Below, in pieces: positions 24,850 through 36,776 of a stretch of 64,000 bases of DNA. Location of the stretch: positions 12,150,587 to 12,214,586 of the forward strand of contig NC_071333.1 of the NCBI RefSeq assembly GCF_010183535.1, written 5' to 3'. A program made the translations under genes and the position numbers. Every line of letters starts with the position of its first letter. Positions within the stretch are counted from its first letter, which is position 1. The notes under the pieces are model-generated. The model did no database searches. It had not been told where the DNA came from and was given only the letters and a program-made list of their open reading frames with translations. Source of the DNA: Caenorhabditis remanei. Lineage: Eukaryota; Nematoda; Chromadorea; Rhabditida; Rhabditidae.

Positions 24850-26231
24850 ATGCGGGTCTATTCGCTTATACTTCTCTGTTTCATTACTTTTGTCTATGGA
24901 CAAGAAAAAGCTGAAGTGGATATACGAGTTTCAGGAGCATGCTCTCCAAGTGAGTTATTTATACGTTTCTTTATTTTCCTTAGTTGAACATTTGAACTCT
25001 TCTTTTGGTACTATAATATGAAAAACTAGGTATCTCATTAAAAGTTATCACATGACTCTGCTTTCATCTGGTCAAGATCTCTAACCAGAACGTCAAAATG
25101 ACTTTCTAATCAACCAAAAAACCTAGCCACTGTGAATATTGACATTCAAAGAATGGAATTTTCAGTTTACTTGTCAAGAAAGGGAATCGACATCAACAAA
25201 TACCGGCCGAGTATACGCTTCAACCCAGACAAAATCCAACTAATTCCAAAGAACCCAGTTATTCCAGGATGTATCAAAATCAAAGCAGAGGGTACTGTCA
25301 AAAATGATTTTAAATTTTACCGAATTTTATTTCACAGGTGTTGAGATTACGAGACCAACCAAGAACTTGATTGCTGAAGTTGAGATGAGAATCGGAGGAA
25401 CTCCAGATCCAAACAATCCATCCCTCCCTTGTTCAAAGAAAATTGATGAGAAAGTGAATCAGTGTCCATGCGCTAAATTAGAGGGATCTTGGTAAAATTC
25501 TGCTAGTAATTTTCTTTTGGCTCATTTTATATTTTCAGTGTCTTCTGTGATTTCTGCAAACAACTCAAAGCCCAATCGTCTAAAATCACTGCTAGCAAGC
25601 TTAGCAGACCCGAACACAAACTGATCGATGAGGATTGCAAGTATGTAATGGTGTTTTCACTTCAGTCAATTATGTCAAAAGTACAAGTTTTCCTCCAGTT
25701 GTTCCGTTCATTAATTGCTAGTGAAAACTGGAGATTTGCGTGTACTTGTACGCAAACAGTCAGCTTTGCTTTTCAATCTCGCATGTCCGTATCATCCATC
25801 AATGTCACATATCAAAACATTGATGAATAAAAGTGCGTACACTAGACATGATACAAAAAGGTGACGTGTGACCAAACGAGTTCGGTTTCAGATGTGGTGA
25901 CATGCAACCAGGACTTTACGACATTGAAACTGAGATGTGCACCCCAGAGATGGATGACTTCAAAGATTACATCCCACCAGAGATTCAAAACAATATTCTT
26001 GAGAAAAGACCTGTTAGTTTAATTTGTTTTTAAATCACAGTATTAACTAATTGGTTACAGATTTCAATGTTCATTACGGTCTACTTGATGGATATGGAAC
26101 CAAGATCTTCAAAGGAATCTTACTTGTCAGCATTCGGAAAAGCTATCCTTCAAAGAAGAATGGCACAAAGCACAGTGGCCTGCTTCTTATTGGGAATTGA
26201 CGTCAAACTTGCCCTTCCGTCCTTTGATTGA
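24850..26231 (+). CDS. Secreted protein, family not recognised
   Basis: Exons: 24850-24949, 25127-25291, 25338-25491, 25539-25640, 25892-26012, 26061-26231; 270 aa. The N-terminus (begins MRVYSLILLCFITFVYG) is a clean signal peptide, and this ATG was preferred over an in-frame upstream one at 24793 that would bury it. The mature protein has scattered cysteines, including a cluster CVFCDFC with further Cys in CPCAK and CKCGD around residues 140-190, so it is probably a disulfide-bonded extracellular protein. No transmembrane segment or catalytic motif is evident. It is followed on the same strand by two more secreted-protein genes. I cannot name a homologue. Confidence 0.78.
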
Positions 26232-26441
26232 ACGATGATTTTAATTATTATCACTATTAATATTTTCTCCTCACAACCTCAACATCCTCATCAGTAGCTT
26301 GTAAATTGGAACTGTCATCTTAATTTGAAAACCAAATAAAACTGAAACTTAATATTGTTACATATCCAAGGGAATTCATCGAAAACATCCTTTCGGTGAT
26401 ATCCAGTCTATCCTGTTTCTTTCTTCTGGGAAGAAAAAAAA

Positions 26442-26447
26442 TGATAA
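26442..26447 (+). promoter_or_regulatory. TGATAA GATA-factor site
   Basis: TGATAA 78 bp upstream of the ATG at 26525; a candidate intestinal GATA element for the downstream secreted protein. Confidence 0.35.
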
Positions 26448-26524
26448 GAATAGAAATCAGAAAGCAAGAAAAGAAAGAAAAAGCTGGCGCCTCGAGAAGA
26501 ATAGAGAAGCAATTCATTTCAAAC

Positions 26525-27737
26525 ATGGAACCTCCGTTTTTGATTCTTTGTGTGTGTTCTATTCTGTTCTTTCGATGTGTAGCCTATAAGGACAAAGACA
26601 ATAGTTCTGAAGAAGACAATGGGTTTTACAAATTTTTGTCGGACTCTTTCCAGGTATAGAATACGTTTCTGGAAATTATCCTCACATACTAACCCTTCAG
26701 AAAGATGAAGAAATTCGCCGTGCCCCTGAAGTTTTACCAAAAGAACGGAACAAACCTCCAAAAGAACATGAACCCGTGAAACTTGCGGATATAGTTCAGT
26801 TGCCAGGTAGAAATTACAAAAGTTGGAATTTAATGTTTCAAATTATTCCAGGAGGTTACAATCCACTTCCCGGCAGGACGTCTTTTGGAGACTACTGGCC
26901 TCTTATGCCTATGTCAAACCAATATCATGCTGCGGTGACCTATGATACGTCAAAAGGAAGAGTAGGGTTTCTGTATCGGGTGGATGAGGGATATATGAAA
27001 AGTTTTCTAGCACGTCGGCGGTGACATCCTTGTTCCTGTTCCTTATTGGAATAACTTTCTGAACATTGGAGGACATTACATCGAACGTTTCCAGGTTTTG
27101 AATTTTAACGCGATTGGAAATTATAAAGTTGTGATTTAGGAAGAATGGGTAAAAGTGGGATATGTGAACAGTCCAGTCAACATGCTTGGTTTAACAAAGG
27201 AACAAATCACTCGACTACTGTCAGACCCATCATTGAACTATAATAGACGTAACGTTTATTGTTGTATTGTTTTATAAAACAAATTCTTCCAGAAATTCAT
27301 CCGAAGCTGCCAGTTGGTGCATTACCAAGAGAGTATGAACCAATTTCTTGCAAGCCACCACTCTGTAATCCATATCAAGGAACTCTTGGAGTAGGAGTGA
27401 GTTGTTTTCTTAATCAGCTAAAACGGTGTCATCATGTTTCTAAACTTTCCGTTTACAGGTTGAAGCAAATTACCACATAGAAGACGGAGTGGAAGGAGAA
27501 CTTGATTTACCTATTCCACTTGGGAAAGATATTGCCTATCGATTCCCATTATCTGGAAATATACATTATGGTAAGTTTACTTTTTCCTTTTTTTGACACT
27601 ATTGTTCATTTTCAGATCACGACGACACTTCTGTTAACTATGGTCAGAATCTGAGTCCTTTGGATCCGTTAGCACCAGGGTTCCCGGATGAGAAGAAACC
27701 TAACAAGAACACTTTTAAATTTCACACTTCTCAATGA
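26525..27737 (+). CDS. Secreted protein, family not recognised
   Basis: Exons: 26525-26653, 26701-26806, 26852-26961, 27011-27094, 27140-27248, 27293-27396, 27459-27570, 27616-27737; 291 aa, phases all consistent. The signal peptide covers about residues 1-21 (cleavage near CVA-YKDK). An acidic/charged segment follows, then a folded part rich in Pro, Tyr and Gly with runs such as GDYWPLMPMSNQYH and GGDILVPVPYWNNFLNIGG. A single Cys pair lies in SCKPPLCNPYQG. The repeated hydrophobic/aromatic, cysteine-poor composition would suit an extracellular matrix or gut-lumen protein, but I have no family assignment. Confidence 0.78.
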
Positions 27738-27846
27738 TAATCTCATTGCTGATAAGTTTCTAATAATAATAAAACGTTAATAAATTGTTATTTCTTGTTC
27801 TGTTCTTATCTCGACCGACAAAAAGAGAACAATGGAAAAACTCGCT

Positions 27847-27852
27847 TGATAA
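27847..27852 (+). promoter_or_regulatory. TGATAA GATA-factor site
   Basis: TGATAA 111 bp upstream of the ATG at 27963 of the small secreted-protein gene. Confidence 0.3.
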
Positions 27853-27962
27853 ACCCGATCCTTGTGATATCAAATGTCACTTTTTGAAGGAAGGTGAACA
27901 GGAATCGAAATCTCGGGATTTTAAAAGGAAAAGCGATTTGGTTTTCTTGTCACATTCAAATA

Positions 27963-28362
27963 ATGTTAAGACTTCTTGCAGTTCTTTTGATTATTTCTCA
28001 AACTTTTGCACAAATATATTTGAGTAATGATATAATGTTCGATTATCCAGAGGATCCTTCTCCAAGTTGTAAGAAAAACCCTTTATACATATGTTCACAA
28101 TAAATTATTCTATTATTCAGACGTTCCTGTATTTGAAAATTACCCGGATGTTCTTCCAGACTACCGTGTGATTCCCTATCCACCACAAACCTATTCTTAT
28201 TCTCGTCAGGTATGAATAACTCTTATCGTTCAAGTAATCAAATGTTATTTCCAGATGTGGAATGGCTGTGGCTGCGCAACCGCTAAAACTTATGCAGACT
28301 ACATAAAATCGAGGCCAAGATCCAGAAACCAAAAATTGCTTTCTTATTACCAGTTGATGTAA
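27963..28362 (+). CDS. Small secreted protein, 100 aa
   Basis: Exons: 27963-28068, 28121-28209, 28255-28362; 100 aa. The signal peptide is residues 1-16 (MLRLLAVLLIISQTFA). The short mature chain is Tyr/Pro-rich (VIPYPPQTYSYSRQ) with a CGC motif in MWNGCGCAATAKTYA near residue 70. If the first intron is not removed, the frame still reads to a stop at about 28101 (ending PSPSCKKNPLYICSQ), so a truncated form is conceivable. The gene lies only 0.2 kb after the preceding gene on the same strand. No family recognised. Confidence 0.7.
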
Positions 28363-29768
28363 TAATGATATGAACAATCACTGTAGTTCCGTGTTTGTCA
28401 TATGAATTGTATGTATTGTTTTTATGTTTGTAATATTAATAATTTATTTTGAAATAATAAGAATAATAATGGAGTTATGCCTATTCTTACATTTTTGTTT
28501 GTTGAAAGCTTCGAATCATCATTCACAAGACATATATAAGCTAGCCAGGTACGCATTATAATGAGAAGCCACTGTCATTTGTAGGCATAGACACATATTA
28601 TGGACTATTACATCTTTTTGTTTCCTGGATCAAAACAATCAAAGTTTTTTTGGCCGAATTCAAAAAAATTGAAAAAAGTAAAACTTTCTGGACGAAAAGG
28701 TTTTTTATTTGATACATACACCTCAATAGAAAACGTCATTTTTTTCAAAACATTCTGTCTTCCAGTGTTGTTCTATTGATGTTCTATTGTTGTCATGACG
28801 TTGTATTCCTCTGCTTTCACCTTTTTTTCTTTTGAATGCACTCCGTTGGGATGCATTTCAGAAACAATTTTTGTTGTGGTGCTATCAATTTGAATGAACC
28901 TAGTATAAAACAATCAGATATTTCAGAACTTATGTCATGTTTATTATTGAGAAAAAAAACATGATGGCTGAGAAAACAAGCATAGATCCAGGCGAGAATA
29001 CCCAGTGTTGACACTTTTTTGAGTCACTCTGGCTATTTTGAGTATTACAACTTTTAGCACTATCAGGTGTTGTATGGTGATAACACTACTAGTCACTTTT
29101 ACTAGTTAAAGTTTTAAGGTTGTATGGTTCTCACAAAAAATGATTTGAAATTCATTGACCCAGTAAGTTCTGACAACTTAATACTGCATAGTATCATCCC
29201 GAAGTAAATAGTGTTCCAATTCCTTGCGCGTATCCGATCAAACAACCACCGGACGGACCGGACAACACACTGTACATGAATAGACACGCAGGTATGGTCA
29301 GACACCAAAAGAGTCTTACAAATCACACGCGGTATAGAGAGGGCATTAGGGTGCGCATAGAAACAAAAACATAGCGACACTCGCGCACCTCCACCTTTTT
29401 ATGTTTTCTTTTCAACTTAAGACACTGGATTTTCATCGAGTTTTTTGTTTTTTTTTCTCTTAAGGCAAGCCAGTCGTTTTTCTATTTGTTCAATTGGCAT
29501 ATCACTCAAAACAATCTTATATGGTTGAGAGAGAGAAACGGAGAAGATATTTTTGCAAAGTTTTCTTTTCAATTTGATACATGAACTTGCAATTAGTTTG
29601 ACACTCCATCAGATGAAGTACCTCTCGCTTTGTTACTTTACCGTCTTGAAAAGAAAAAAAAGATTTGTCTATGGAATCTATCTCTTTTTTTTGCGTATCA
29701 TCATTAGTCTTAGATACAGTTCTTTCTCAATTCGTTCTTATTCTTCTCATTCGTGTTTGATATTCGAT
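28363..29768. other. Intergenic region
   Basis: AT-rich DNA without a supported exon on either strand. The minus-strand open frame at 29114-29380 has no splice context and no recognisable motif. The last 700 bp presumably hold the promoter of the TMEM268-like gene. Confidence 0.6.
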
Positions 29769-32700
29769 ATGAACTACTCGGGTGATCATATTTTTAGACT
29801 TTGTCCCCAACTTGGTCTGCGAGCCGTGATGGATTCAAACAATGAAGCGCAAAAAGGTGAGTGGTGCTGTGTGACGGCATTTCTGTGCATTGTTTCGTCG
29901 CGGTGTTTGCACCACTGCATTTTATTTTTCTCGCTCCCTCTGTAAAAATTCATCGAATGTGGTTTTTAGAATGAGTATATAACAAAATTTCATGCAAAAA
30001 TTAATTTAAAATGTTCTTCAATTTTTCTTGTTTTGTTTACTGTCAATTCCATAATTTTCAGAATGGGAGAAATTCGACGAGGTTTCGATGGAAGAATTCT
30101 CAATTGCCAGCAAAGAGGAATCTCGAAAAGAAGAAGAACCAAGTAGTGTAAAGAAGGATGAAAAAGTTGAAATACCTTCTCTAGATGAAAAAAAAGAAGA
30201 AAAGAAGAAAAATGAGGAGAAAGAAAAAAAGAAAGAGAATAAAGAAACAGCGGATCCACTTCAGTCGAAATCTGATTCAGAAGATGAGATAAGTGTTTCA
30301 TCTTCTGCAGAAACAAAACCTCCAACTGCATATGAACCTAGGTCAGATTATTGTTTAATTTTGTACAAGCAATACATATTTTTCAGAATTGCGACGATTT
30401 CGCCTGTTGCATGCATGCCAATAGTTAAAACAAAAGCTCCAATTCCTTTGGGTAAGTACTTATAGATGCCAGAAGCACTGAAGGACATTTTCCAATTGTT
30501 TAATTTTAGACGTAAGTCGATTGGAAGAAGGCGTGCCAGGAATAGCAAAATCCAGTGTCATCTCCGATCCAAAAAATGTGAATGCGAAGGTACTTGCAAC
30601 GGTTTTCCCGGATAATGTTGTCTGTGACTGGGTCACTCCTCCACACTACGATGCTTATAGTATGCCATCCATTCTGGCTATCGATATACCAACAGTAAGA
30701 ATTTTCTGATTAAGAGGCGTTGTCTGTAAGATGAGGATTCCTCTTGGCACAGTTGCAAAAAGTTGTTTCAATCCGAACTCTTTTTGCAGCATATATACCC
30801 CTATGGTAGTGGTTCACAAACAATCTGTCACCTTTTTCAATTAAAAAAAAAATTTTTTTTTTTTTTTTAATTTCAATTTTTCAAATAACTTCAGGAAACT
30901 TTCGCAACATGTTAGGAGTGTTTTTGACTACCCCTACACAAATTTTCAGCCCCTCAGACACACCAGAAACCGTTCAAGTGAATTTCACTTTCATGTTTTT
31001 CCAACTTTTCTCGAAAAATCCCTCTAGAAGTACTCAAATTTCAAATCGTATTCGTATTCTCCGCAAAAAGTTCTATTAGCTCCAATTAAAATCATTGAAA
31101 AACCATTGCACCATTTTGAGATATTTCAGTTTTTTCAAAAATCACATAAGGGTCCCCTCTTATGAAAAAAAAAATTTCACGAAAAATTCCGAGAAAAAAT
31201 TTGTTCCGAAAATAATTAGAATATTGATAAAAGACTCAAAATAAACCAAATTCGAGATTATACACCTCAGAAATTGGTTTCAACCGATTTCGTTTTTTTC
31301 TTCATCGAAATTTTTTCCCATTTTTTGACGTTTTCATCAATATTTTGTACTGAAGTACACAAATTACAAGTAATGTACTTATTGCTCGCTGAATTTAACA
31401 AATAATCAAAATAAGACAAATGAAAAACCATTGGACCATTTTGAGATTTTTCTATTTATTTCGAAAATCACATAAGGGTCCCCCCCATGGAACAAAATTT
31501 TTATCGAAAAATATTTCAACATTATTTTGATTCAAAAACGTCCAAAACTTTTTTACAAAACATTTTGTAATATTGCATTAATGTTCTGAACGTTTTTGAA
31601 TCAAAATAATGTTGAAATATTTTTTCGATAAAAATTTTGTTCCATGGGGGGGGACCCTTATGTGATTTTCGAAATAAATAGAAAAATCTCAAAATGGTCC
31701 AATGGTTTTTCATTTGTCTTATTTTGATTATTTGTTAAATTCAGCGAGCAATAAGTACATTACTTGTAATTTGTGTACTTCAGTACAAAATATTGATGAA
31801 AACGTCAAAAAATGGGAAAAAATTTCGATGAAGAAAAAAAAACGAAATCGGTTGAAACCAATTTCTGAGGTGTATAATCTCGAAATTGGTTTATTCTAAG
31901 TTTTTTATCAATATTCTAATTATTTTCGGAACAAATTTTTTCTCGGAATTTTTCGTGAAATTTTTTTTTTCATAAGGGGGGACCCTTATGTGATTTTTGA
32001 AAAAATCGAATTATCTCAAAATGGTGCAATGGTTTTTTGATGATTTTAATTGGACCTAATAGAACTTTTTGCGGAGAATACGAATACGATTTGAAATTTG
32101 AGTACTTCTAGAGGGATTTTTTGAGAAAAGTTGGAAAAACATGAAAGTGAAATTCACTTAAACGGTTTTTCGGGTGTCTGAAGAGCTGAAAGTTTGTGTA
32201 GGGGTAGTCAAAAACATTCCTAACATGTTGCGAAAGTTTCCTAAAGTTGTTTGAAAAATTGAAATTTTTATGAATTTTTGGGTGAAAAGTCAATTATTGG
32301 TCATATTTTCCTATGATGACGTCATAGGCGACTGGTGACATATTTTTTTTAAATGACTACTATAGGCGTACATATGCTGTAAAAAGAGTTCGGATTGAAA
32401 CAACTTTTTGCAACTGTGCCAAGGCCCAACACAAACATTCTCACTCTTACAGATAGTGCCTCTTAAGTAATACTGCTTTTATCAAATGTTTCAGCTGAAT
32501 GGCGATGACTACATTGCGACAATCAAGACAATTGTGGAAGATACTCGATTCAAGATGTGAGCTTTTGAAAAGACTTGATTAGTTCATTAATGAACTAATT
32601 TTCAGGTTTTCCACAATCTACTCTCGACTGATTGCCATCTGGATGACATTCTGGATACTTTCTCTCACAATCACTTTACTTCTCCAATCAAAGGGTGGAT

Positions 32701-33525
32701 GGCCTGTCATGATTTGGTGTCTCGTTTGGGCGGTGCTTCTCTTTGTTGGAATATACGTGTGTGCGATGATAAGAAGAAGAGTAAGTGGCGATAAAAAGGC
32801 AACAACGAAAAAGAAGCAGCACGACTCTTGTGGTAAATGGGGTAAAGAGCGAAACGTTTTTCTTTTCTTGCAGATACGGATCGGACTGAATCACGTTGTT
32901 GAGAAAGCAAATAAGATAATTGTTGATCGACACTTTCTTATTGGAGTGGAGGATCGCGGACAATTGAGTTGCCACAAAACTGTGGTAAGAGGAGAGCAAA
33001 GAAACAGATGAGCGTATTCTATCAATTTCAGATTCACTTCATCCGATTCAATGTTGGAGAATGCACAGCAGATGTAATCAAACAGTTGAAGATTCGAAAT
33101 ACTGGAGGATGTGTATTTGGAGAAGGTGCACAACCTGAAGTGAACGATGAAAGTGTTGAACGAGAAGCCGCTGCTTTGATATTACAATACAGCCAAGAAT
33201 ATGTAAAGAGCGTTGTTAAGGTTTGTAAGGTTCCTATTTTGGAGTGGAAGTGGAACATTTTATTTCAGAAACGTATAATTTTCCCAAGCAAACCAATTCA
33301 CGGAGTTTCCAACTATACACCAAAGCACTGCAAGACTCAGATGTGCCTTTGTCAGTTTATTGATGAGGTAATAATTTTGGAAACAATTTAAACCGCCTGT
33401 TTGGCAATTCGACCAGTTGTGTCATTATACAAATCATGAAAACACAAACTTTTCCCATCCAAATACCGATATTTCAGAGAAAATTCAATGCAAAGCCAAA
33501 ACGCTGGTACGTCAAATACATCTAA
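29769..33525 (+). CDS. TMEM268-like (DUF4481) two-pass membrane protein
   Basis: Exons: 29769-29856, 30062-30341, 30387-30451, 30510-30694, 32495-32556, 32606-32780, 32874-32984, 33032-33220, 33269-33367, 33478-33525; 433 aa (413 aa if the in-frame ATG at 29829 is used). Residues about 40-110 are a highly charged Lys/Glu-rich, presumably disordered segment. Two transmembrane helices sit at about 236-253 (IAIWMTFWILSLTITLLL) and 261-282, joined by a very short loop. The C-terminal half is cytosolic-type with conserved-looking Cys and a basic tail ending KRWYVKYI. The layout resembles vertebrate TMEM268, whose molecular role is poorly defined; the family call is from memory. Intron 4 is enlarged to 1.8 kb by an inserted palindromic element. 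Confidence 0.85.
30710..32466. mobile_element. Palindromic TTAA foldback transposon (PALTTAA type)
   Basis: A near-complete inverted repeat. The left end TTAAGAGGCGTTGTCTGTAAG is mirrored by a right end whose reverse complement starts TTAAGAGGCACTATCTGTAAG. Further in, the arms stay complementary (for example GGCACAGTTGCAAAAAG and its complement, and GACCCTTATGTGATTTT). The axis is near 31588, so each arm is about 870 bp. TTAA at both ends is the target-site signature of piggyBac-superfamily elements, and the size and symmetry fit the non-autonomous PALTTAA repeats I know from C. elegans. No transposase frame is present. It sits entirely inside an intron of the TMEM268-like gene and could form a very long hairpin in the pre-mRNA. 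Confidence 0.9.
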
Positions 33526-34653
33526 CTGGTAGCCGACAGCTTCTTTCCATTTCAACATTCAACATTTGCTATTCTTGGACCTCCCAGTACCACAATGGAC
33601 TTCTACTAAAATTTGTCATGTTACGAGCTTCTATGGGTCAGCAATGAATCCATTTCTTTCCGCACTATTTTCATCTTTTCCACTATTTTTTCATGCTCTT
33701 TTCTCTCCGAAAACCCCTAAAATTTCACATTTTCGTCCATTTCAAATCTCATTTATTGCGTTGCGTTTGAGCTCAATTAGTACATGCCAGTGCATGTTCG
33801 TTTCTTCAAATTGCCCACCATTTTCTCTATTCTTCCATTTCATCTTCTTTTGTAGCTCACTTCTTTTTTGATGCCCTTTGAATACTCTTTGCCGTTTTGT
33901 GCTATCCCATTCCCATCCATTCGTTATTCTTCTTCGATTTTTTTGACGACTTTCCAATGAAACATTTTCTCAATATATGAATGAAATGTTTTTGTTTTTT
34001 ATTACCTTTTCATAACAAATGGGTCATATTTTCCAATTTCTACTTCCATATTTTCACTATTGTATGCTGCATGCCAAATGAGTTGGAAGAGACGAAAAAA
34101 GTGTTGAAAACAAACAAGCCGACATTTGTTGGAAACCATATTGTATTGACCGAGTCAAGCAGCAGTTTCCTCTTCCTCTCGCTCGCAAATTCTCTGATTT
34201 GCCATCTTTTCGCGGCATAGGTTTTGAGAAGAAAGTGGTCTGAGAAGAAAAATAGTGTTTCACAATTCATTTCTCGAATTTTCGGTCTTTTATCCTAGCT
34301 GTCTGTTTCTCATTCAGCCAACCAGCTGTTTCGTTTTCTCTCATTTACACGGCCTGTCAGGCCCACCCACACATGTTTTTCGATTCTTTGAATTTCGAAC
34401 ATTCTTTACTGATACGAAACAGAAATAGCTATCACAGAACGCCTTATTACATTCGTTTGATTATTGTTTCTGTGATAATACACTGCAAATCCTTTGAAGA
34501 ATTCTGAGAGATAGATAGCATATTATCAGTGAAACATTTTTCATTTTTCTCTGGGTGCAGTGTGCATCACACTTTGAACTTACTTAATCTTTAATTATAC
34601 GCATTCCTTGAATCACTAATGTTTCTATTTTCAGAGTTTCACCGTAGTCAACA
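33526..34653. other. Spacer between TMEM268-like gene and syntaxin
   Basis: Same-strand intergenic DNA, pyrimidine-rich on the plus strand and without a supported exon. It contains the 3' UTR of the upstream gene and the syntaxin promoter. A TTTTCAG at about 34628-34634 just before the syntaxin ATG could be a splice-leader or 5' UTR acceptor. Confidence 0.6.
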
Positions 34654-35842
34654 ATGCCACGAGATAGATTACAGGAGTTGAGGGTGAGTGATATCTTGAT
34701 TCAGCGTGAGTCATCATGAAATATTCCTTACTTCAGGAGAAAGCTTCCGGAAACCATATTTATCATGAACCTGAGACAAAAGATCCAGCCAACCAGCCTC
34801 TCATCGACCCATCTGCCGATTTTGGAATGGTAAAATTTGATATTTTACATCTTTATTGCAAAATTATTTTTTTTAGCAGATAATTCACTTAAATTTTCTA
34901 CATTTTCAGTTTCTGGAACGATGTTCGAACCTCCGACAAAGTCTGAAAAGTCTAGATGATGAGTATGACGCCATAGTACAACTTCATGGATCTCTTCTCT
35001 CAACCCCTGGAGCGGATGCAGATAACTCCGTCAAACTGAATAATCACTCACAGATGTTTATCACAAAAGCAGATCAAATACAGAAAAGTTTGAAAAGTGA
35101 GTTGTATTTCTAATTTGAAACATTCTTCATAAGTCATCTTCAGTACTATCGGAGGAAACTAGGAATTTACCTGCAAACGCGTGTGGAATCTCTCGGGCAA
35201 AGAACGAACAAGTACGGGCAATCTACAGAACATTCGAAACTATGATGATCAAGTTCAATAAGGAACAAGAAGAATATAAAGACAAGGCAAAAAGGAAAAT
35301 AGTTGACTACTTGAAAATTAGTGAGTTAGAGATGAGTTTGAAAATGATATAATGCCTACTAATGTGTTCCAGGAAACATGCAGCTTAGCGATGAGGAAAT
35401 CGAAGACGCAGTATCTTCAGGAAACTTGTCAGAACTGACGAAAGGTGTTATGCTGGCGTTGAATGAGAAGAAGGCACTGTATGATGATGTCAAATCACGT
35501 GCTGACGAATTGAAGAATCTGGAACGACAGATGGGAGAACTCGCGCAAATGTTCCATGATCTCCACATTCTGATTGTCAGTCAAGTAAGTATTTCAATAG
35601 TTTTTAACAAAAACCATGAACATTCATTCATTCAGGGCGAGATGGTGGACCATATTGAGAATAGCGTTCATAACGCTACTGAATATGCTCAGAGAGCCCG
35701 TGGAAACGTTGAAGAAGCTCGAACACTGCAGAAACGTGCTAGAAAGATGAAAGTGTGCATCATCATCGGAGCAATCATTGCAGTATTGATCCTTCTTGTC
35801 TTCTTCCAAGCTGCTGTGTGTCATTTTACTCCAATTTGTTGA
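34654..35842 (+). CDS. syx-3: Syntaxin (plasma-membrane Qa-SNARE), probably syx-3
   Basis: Qa-SNAREs pair with SNAP-25-type and R-SNAREs to fuse vesicles with the plasma membrane. Exons: 34654-34683, 34737-34829, 34910-35096, 35144-35320, 35373-35584, 35636-35842; 301 aa. The N-terminus MPRDRLQELR resembles the syntaxin N-peptide. The three-helix Habc domain covers about 40-160, and the SNARE motif about 205-270 with the ionic-layer Gln at residue 233, the very last codon of exon 5 (IVSQ). The anchor helix follows in exon 6 (about 273-292), ending HFTPIC. The name follows my memory that F35C8.4 (syx-3) lies beside pfn-2, chtl-1 and jkk-1; another syntaxin is possible by sequence alone. Confidence 0.9.
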
Positions 35843-36772
35843 TTATTTCTTGAAAACTAGCTTTGTCGTTCTCATTTGTCTATTATTTCCTATTTTCTCA
35901 ATTTTCTCAAACATAACAATAACAAATTGGTTGTGCATTTCATAAGTGGCACCCTTGACAGTTTATTCTGCTATTAAATTACTGTGTATCTTTTCAATTG
36001 ATGTCAGTCACAATTTCGATCGCTTTAAGATCTTCTTCCTTTTTCGATTCGTCTCTAATTTCTGTTTCTCAAAGTGATTGTCTCTCATGAATTGCTTGTG
36101 TTCACTTACTTGTTTTATCTCTCAGCTTTTCCGCCAAATTTCTTTTTGATATATTGCGTGCCTTTTCTTTCAACTCTTGTAATATGTGTGAATCTTGCGT
36201 TGTTCATCAACATTAATAAATTTATGAAATTATTACTACAGTGTCAAAATATGTTTTTTAGTGAACCAATGTGTTCAGGAAAATTGATAATTTAAAAATA
36301 TATTTTGAGAAAAATTAGATTAACATAAACAACCGGCTTATTTTAGACCGTTTTCCACAAACAAACAAGAATTTCATAACAAAGTTTCCCAATTGTCGTA
36401 AACAAATGCACATATTTCTTCCGCCTAATTTAATTAAACGGATTTATTACTCTGATCGTTTATTAAATGGCAATAAATATCCTCTCATATTTATATCGTA
36501 AACAAAAATAATGAAAAATCTACAACAACCACTCTATGATCGCTTGCATACTATAAAAATTTCATTTCTCAGCAAAATAGAACCATGAAAAGCGGACGGC
36601 AAAATGAATAAAAAGTCATATGAAATATCGGAGCGAAGCGTCACTCTATCTTTTCGACTGTGAATCGTTCCTTTCTCTCCGCAGTGGTTTCTTCTTTTTT
36701 TCAAATATTTCAGTGAGTAAAGGTGACCAGTTAAATCATGTATTGAAGTTTCAGTAAAAAAATCTTTCAGAA
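35843..36772. other. DNA between the two syntaxin terminal exons
   Basis: About 0.9 kb holding the 3' UTR of the first terminal exon and AT-rich DNA with several AATAAA-like motifs (for example near 36215). No coding sequence seen. Confidence 0.6.
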
Positions 36773-36776
36773 GACA

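Noticed and set aside
29114..29380. 88-codon minus-strand frame in the intergenic region
   Set aside because: No start context, splice sites or recognisable motif; near G/C-richer promoter-like DNA.
31522..32293. Open frames inside the palindromic element as a possible transposase
   Set aside because: They are short, mirror-image frames of the two arms and show no transposase motif; the element looks non-autonomous.
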